From Chloroflexota bacterium (GTDB lineage: Bacteria; Chloroflexota; Dehalococcoidia; RBG-13-53-26), in the NCBI GenBank assembly GCA_030616195.1, contig JAUWXW010000115.1, positions 1-6,008 on the forward strand: a stretch of 6,008 bases of DNA. The letters are read 5' to 3'. Under the pieces are notes generated by a model, which saw nothing but the letters and a program-made list of their open reading frames with translations, did no database searches and was not told the DNA's origin. Both the position numbers and the translations under genes were made by a program. Positions 3,576 to 6,008 of the stretch are shown here, in pieces (the stretch's first letter is position 1; every line of letters starts with the position of its first letter).

Positions 3576-4631
3576 ATGGCTCAAGATAAGGAAAGGAAGT
3601 TAGGGGTTTGGGGGAAATATCTCACCCTGTGGGTAGCATTGTGCATCGGCGCTGGTATCGGTCTGGGCAAAGCCTTCCCGGGAATCTCCGACGTATTGGC
3701 CGATCTAACATTTGCCGACGTATCCATCCCGGTCGCCGTCTGCCTGTTCCTGATGATTTATCCCATCATGGTGCAGATACCATTTGTCCAGGTGGTAAAT
3801 GCAGCCAAGACCCCGAAACCGATGATCACCACACTGGTGGCCAACTGGGCCATCAAGCCCTTCACCATGACCTTTTTTGCCTGGCTTTTCATCGGCGTGG
3901 TCTTCAAGGACTCCTTTTCTGCTGAAACCGCCGAGGAGTACAGGGCGGGGATGATTCTGCTGGGTGTAGCTCCGTGTACTGCCATGGTCCTGATGTGGAG
4001 CTATCTGGCAAAAGGGAACATGGGGCATACCTTGGTGATGACTGCTGTCAACTCCCTGACAATGGTAGTCCTCTTTGCTCCCCTGGCCGGGCTCTTATTG
4101 GGAATCTCCGGTATCGACATTCCCTGGGCAACAGTAGCGTTTTCGGTGGCGATTTACATTTGTGTCCCGCTGGTTTTCGGCTACTGGACCAGGAAACAGG
4201 CCATCAAACAAAAGGGCGTGGAATGGTTTGAGACCAGGCTTGTTCCTTCCCTGCAGACGGTGTCCATAGTTGCTTTGCTTGTGACTCTAGTGGTCCTCTT
4301 TAGTTTGCAAGGAGACGTGATTACGGAGATCCCTTCGGCAGTGGGCATGATTGCTATCGGCATATTCTGCAATATCCTCCTGGTGTTTGGTTTCACCTAC
4401 CTCGCCGCTAAGCGCATCAAACTCTCCTATGAGGACGCTGCACCGACAGCAATAATAGCTGGAAGCAACCATTTCGAAGTAGCGGTTGCTGTGGCCACGA
4501 CAGTTTTTGGGCTTTCCTCCGGGGCGGTGCTGGCTACTGTGGTCGGCGTCTTGACCGAGGTCCCCTTTATGCTCTTCCTGGTATGGCTGTGCAAGAAGAC
4601 GAAGGGCTTTTTCCCCAGCACCCCGGCGTGA
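3576..4631 (+). CDS. acr3: Arsenite efflux permease, Acr3 family
   Basis: 351 residues, the usual Acr3 length, with about ten hydrophobic membrane segments in the inner membrane (BART-superfamily fold). It exports arsenite, and often antimonite, using the proton gradient. Family marks are present: a YPIMVQIPF segment (62-70), NWAIKPFTM (90-98), the conserved cysteine in GVAPCTAMVLMWS (Cys134), the GSNHFEVAVAVA helix (296-307) and the acidic residue in VGVLTEVP (Glu328). Cys134 and Glu328 match the residues known to be needed for transport in characterised Acr3 proteins. The N terminus is short, cytosolic and charged (MAQDKERKLG). It lies downstream of arsR and is probably co-transcribed with it. 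No arsC, arsD or arsA is in the window, so the unit as seen handles arsenite only. No truncation or lost key residue is visible. Confidence 0.95.
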   Translation: MAQDKERKLGVWGKYLTLWVALCIGAGIGLGKAFPGISDVLADLTFADVSIPVAVCLFLMIYPIMVQIPFVQVVNAAKTPKPMITTLVANWAIKPFTMTFFAWLFIGVVFKDSFSAETAEEYRAGMILLGVAPCTAMVLMWSYLAKGNMGHTLVMTAVNSLTMVVLFAPLAGLLLGISGIDIPWATVAFSVAIYICVPLVFGYWTRKQAIKQKGVEWFETRLVPSLQTVSIVALLVTLVVLFSLQGDVITEIPSAVGMIAIGIFCNILLVFGFTYLAAKRIKLSYEDAAPTAIIAGSNHFEVAVAVATTVFGLSSGAVLATVVGVLTEVPFMLFLVWLCKKTKGFFPSTPA

Positions 4632-4639
4632 GTAGTAGC

Positions 4640-4657
4640 GCGAGGCTTCAGCCTCGC
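4640..4657. repeat. Hairpin GCGAGGC-TTCA-GCCTCGC after acr3
   Basis: A perfect 7-bp stem with a TTCA loop starts 9 bp after the acr3 stop. No T-run follows (CCCCAAATAACC), so it is more likely a palindromic repeat or 3'-end stabilising hairpin than an intrinsic terminator, although it may mark the transcript end. Confidence 0.5.
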
Positions 4658-4719
4658 CCCAAATAACCAAGAAGGTCGCATCTAGAGCCTAGTAAGGCAT
4701 AATCGCGGACTACCTGCAG

Positions 4720-4761
4720 GCAGAGGCGAGTCGCTCGGTAGAGCCGCCTATGGAGACCTCC
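4720..4761 (-). repeat. Dispersed repeat, copy B (inverted relative to 442-483)
   Basis: The minus strand from 4761 begins GGAGGTCTCC and aligns to copy A over 42 bases with about 31 matches and no gaps. Both copies lie in non-coding DNA. Together they bracket the two-component and ars genes in opposite orientation. Local ATGCCTG...CAGGCAT symmetry (4765-4802) continues the repeat-rich stretch. Confidence 0.5.
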
Positions 4762-4834
4762 CCCATGCCTGGAGGATTTCAATCGCTGCTCTCGGCAGGC
4801 ATCCCCAGAAGTAGCCGAAGCGAACCAGTTCACC

Positions 4835-4840
4835 TATAAT
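4835..4840 (+). promoter_or_regulatory. Possible -10 element (TATAAT) for the acyl-CoA synthetase gene
   Basis: A perfect TATAAT lies about 57 bp before ATG 4897. The sequence 17 bp upstream (TAGCCG at 4812-4817) is only a 3/6 match to a -35, so the promoter is weak or needs an activator. The leader would be about 50 nt. Confidence 0.35.
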
Positions 4841-4896
4841 TGACCTGAATGCACGAATTCATCACCATCAAAACATAGTAGAGGTGAGTTAACGTT

Positions 4897-6008
4897 ATGA
4901 ACAGATTGGCATCCCTAGACACTGCTTTTGACCCCGCTTCGGTAGCTATAGCCGGTGTTGGCCCGGAAACTACAGGAAAGTGCTTCCTCGAGAGTTTGCT
5001 CGACTCTGGCTTCAAGGGGAAAATCTACCCTCTCCACCCCAGGGGCGGGGAAATCTCAGGGCTGAAAATCTACCGCAACGTCAAGGACATCCCGGAGCCG
5101 GTTGATTATGTCATCTCCTGCGTACCGGCTCGACTGGTGCCCCAGTTGATCAAAGACTGCGCCGAGAAAGGGGCGAAGGTGATGTCGCTTTTTACGGCTG
5201 GCTTCTCTGAAAACGGGACCGAGGAGGGTCGACAGCTGGAAGCGGAGATCTGCCGCCTGGCTGAGGCGGGTGGACTCCGGCTTATTGGTCCCAACTGCAT
5301 GGGCGTGTACAGTCCCAAGGCCGGCCTGTCCTTTGTCTCCAATTTTCCCAGGGAGAGTGGAGGGGTGGCTTTGGTCTGCCAGAGTGGCGGCAACACCATC
5401 TATTTCGTTCGACTGGCTGCCGAAAGAGGTGTTAGATTTAGCAAAGTGATCTCCTACGGAAACGCCAGCGACGTCGACGAAAGCGACCTGTTTGAGTACC
5501 TGGCCCACGATGCTGAGACAGAGATAGTCGCCGCCTATATCGAAGGGATCAAAGATGGTGGGCGGTTCTACCAGGTGCTGAGCCAGCTGTCGGCTAAGAA
5601 ACCGGTGGTGATCCTCAAAGGTGGCTACACCCACGCCGGGGCGCGTACCGCCGCCTCACATACCGGCGCTCTGGCCGGTTCCAACGCGGTATTTGACAGC
5701 CTGTTGCAGCAGACCGGAGCCCTTCGAGTCTACACACTGGAGGAGCTGGTTGATACGGTTGTCACCTTCCTGTTCCTGCCCCTCCCCAAGGGAAGAAGGG
5801 TGGCTATGGTTGGAGGCGGTGGTGGGGCCAGCGTCCTGGCTACCGATGCGTGCGCTGCAAATGGTTTCCTCCTTCCACCAATACCACCACTACTGGAAGA
5901 CCAGATGAGGAGGTTCGTTAACGGACAAGTGGGACTGATTCTGAACAATCCCATCGAGCTCAACATGTCCGATGAAGCCTCCTATAATATGGCCAGCACA
6001 TGGCTTGC
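4897..6008 (+). CDS. NDP-forming acyl-CoA synthetase (ADP-forming acetyl-CoA synthetase family), 3' end missing
   Basis: 370 codons from ATG 4897, open to the right edge. The start has GAGGTGA at 4881-4887, 9 nt spacing. The order matches the alpha part of ADP-forming acyl-CoA synthetases. A CoA-binding Rossmann domain covers about residues 9-125 (AIAGVGPETTGK; GFKGKIYPLHPRGGEI). A linker motif GPNCMG (131-136) leads to a succinyl-CoA-ligase-like domain (about 150-285) with CQSGG (161-165), YIEGI with Glu216, and ASHTGALAGS with the phospho-accepting His255. A third domain begins near 300 (RRVAMVGGGGG). These enzymes interconvert acyl-CoA plus ADP and Pi with acid plus CoA and ATP, in the cytosol. 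The GxG nucleotide loop is slightly atypical (GVGPETTG). Family members are either alpha-only (about 460 aa) or alpha-beta fusions (about 700 aa); which applies cannot be seen. The acyl substrate is unknown. There is no evident link to the ars genes. Confidence 0.9.
   Translation, partial: MNRLASLDTAFDPASVAIAGVGPETTGKCFLESLLDSGFKGKIYPLHPRGGEISGLKIYRNVKDIPEPVDYVISCVPARLVPQLIKDCAEKGAKVMSLFTAGFSENGTEEGRQLEAEICRLAEAGGLRLIGPNCMGVYSPKAGLSFVSNFPRESGGVALVCQSGGNTIYFVRLAAERGVRFSKVISYGNASDVDESDLFEYLAHDAETEIVAAYIEGIKDGGRFYQVLSQLSAKKPVVILKGGYTHAGARTAASHTGALAGSNAVFDSLLQQTGALRVYTLEELVDTVVTFLFLPLPKGRRVAMVGGGGGASVLATDACAANGFLLPPIPPLLEDQMRRFVNGQVGLILNNPIELNMSDEASYNMASTWL

Noticed and set aside
4640..4657. Rho-independent terminator of acr3
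   Set aside because: The stem is good but no T-tract follows on either strand; kept only as a hairpin or repeat.
442..4761. Composite transposon or insertion sequence bounded by the inverted repeats
   Set aside because: No transposase or integrase gene and no target duplication can be seen; the repeats are imperfect and look like dispersed intergenic elements.
5056..5634. A 192-codon minus-strand open frame
   Set aside because: It is antisense to the acyl-CoA synthetase gene, whose plus frame carries the GPNC, QSGG and SHTGALAG motifs. No ribosome binding site or domain supports the minus frame.

Overview
The window looks like a bacterial chromosomal segment of moderate G+C (roughly mid-50s percent by eye), with purine-rich Shine-Dalgarno sites, short intergenic palindromes and dispersed repeats. 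The NDP-forming acyl-CoA synthetase, the Acr3-type arsenite pump and the soluble REC-first histidine kinase would suit an anaerobic environmental bacterium, perhaps Chloroflexota/Dehalococcoidia-like. That assignment is a guess; no phylogenetic marker is present.

Layout. (1) At 1-172 on the minus strand is the 5' end of a secreted-protein gene running off the left edge, with two in-frame starts that each have a good ribosome binding site. About 80-160 bp upstream of it lies an array of eight TTTACC-like boxes repeating about every 11 bp (248-330), the typical layout of sites for OmpR/PhoB-family regulators. (2) 331-613 is a non-coding block of palindromes, two of which look like minus-strand terminators. 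(3) 614-2533, minus strand, is a two-component pair: an OmpR/PhoB-type response regulator and, upstream of it, a soluble REC-HisKA-HATPase protein whose ATP-binding boxes are degenerate. (4) 2534-3065 is a 530-bp divergent intergenic region with a minus-strand promoter, a perfect 24-bp palindrome, a doubtful 43-codon ORF, and the arsR promoter with a palindromic operator at its predicted start site. (5) 3066-4631, plus strand, is arsR-acr3, an arsenite sensing and efflux unit. (6) 4632-4896 is non-coding with a strong hairpin and an inverted copy of a repeat also found at 442-483. (7) 4897 to the right edge, plus strand, is the 5' part of an NDP-forming acyl-CoA synthetase gene.

How it may work together. 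ArsR should repress its own promoter until arsenite (or antimonite) binds its cysteines, after which Acr3 exports arsenite. The response regulator is the natural candidate to bind the TTTACC array and control the secreted-protein gene; this is inference. Nothing in the sequence shows that the two-component pair senses arsenic; it is only divergently adjacent. The most interesting signals are the helically phased eight-box array and the kinase with eroded N and G1 boxes. No wholly new system is evident.
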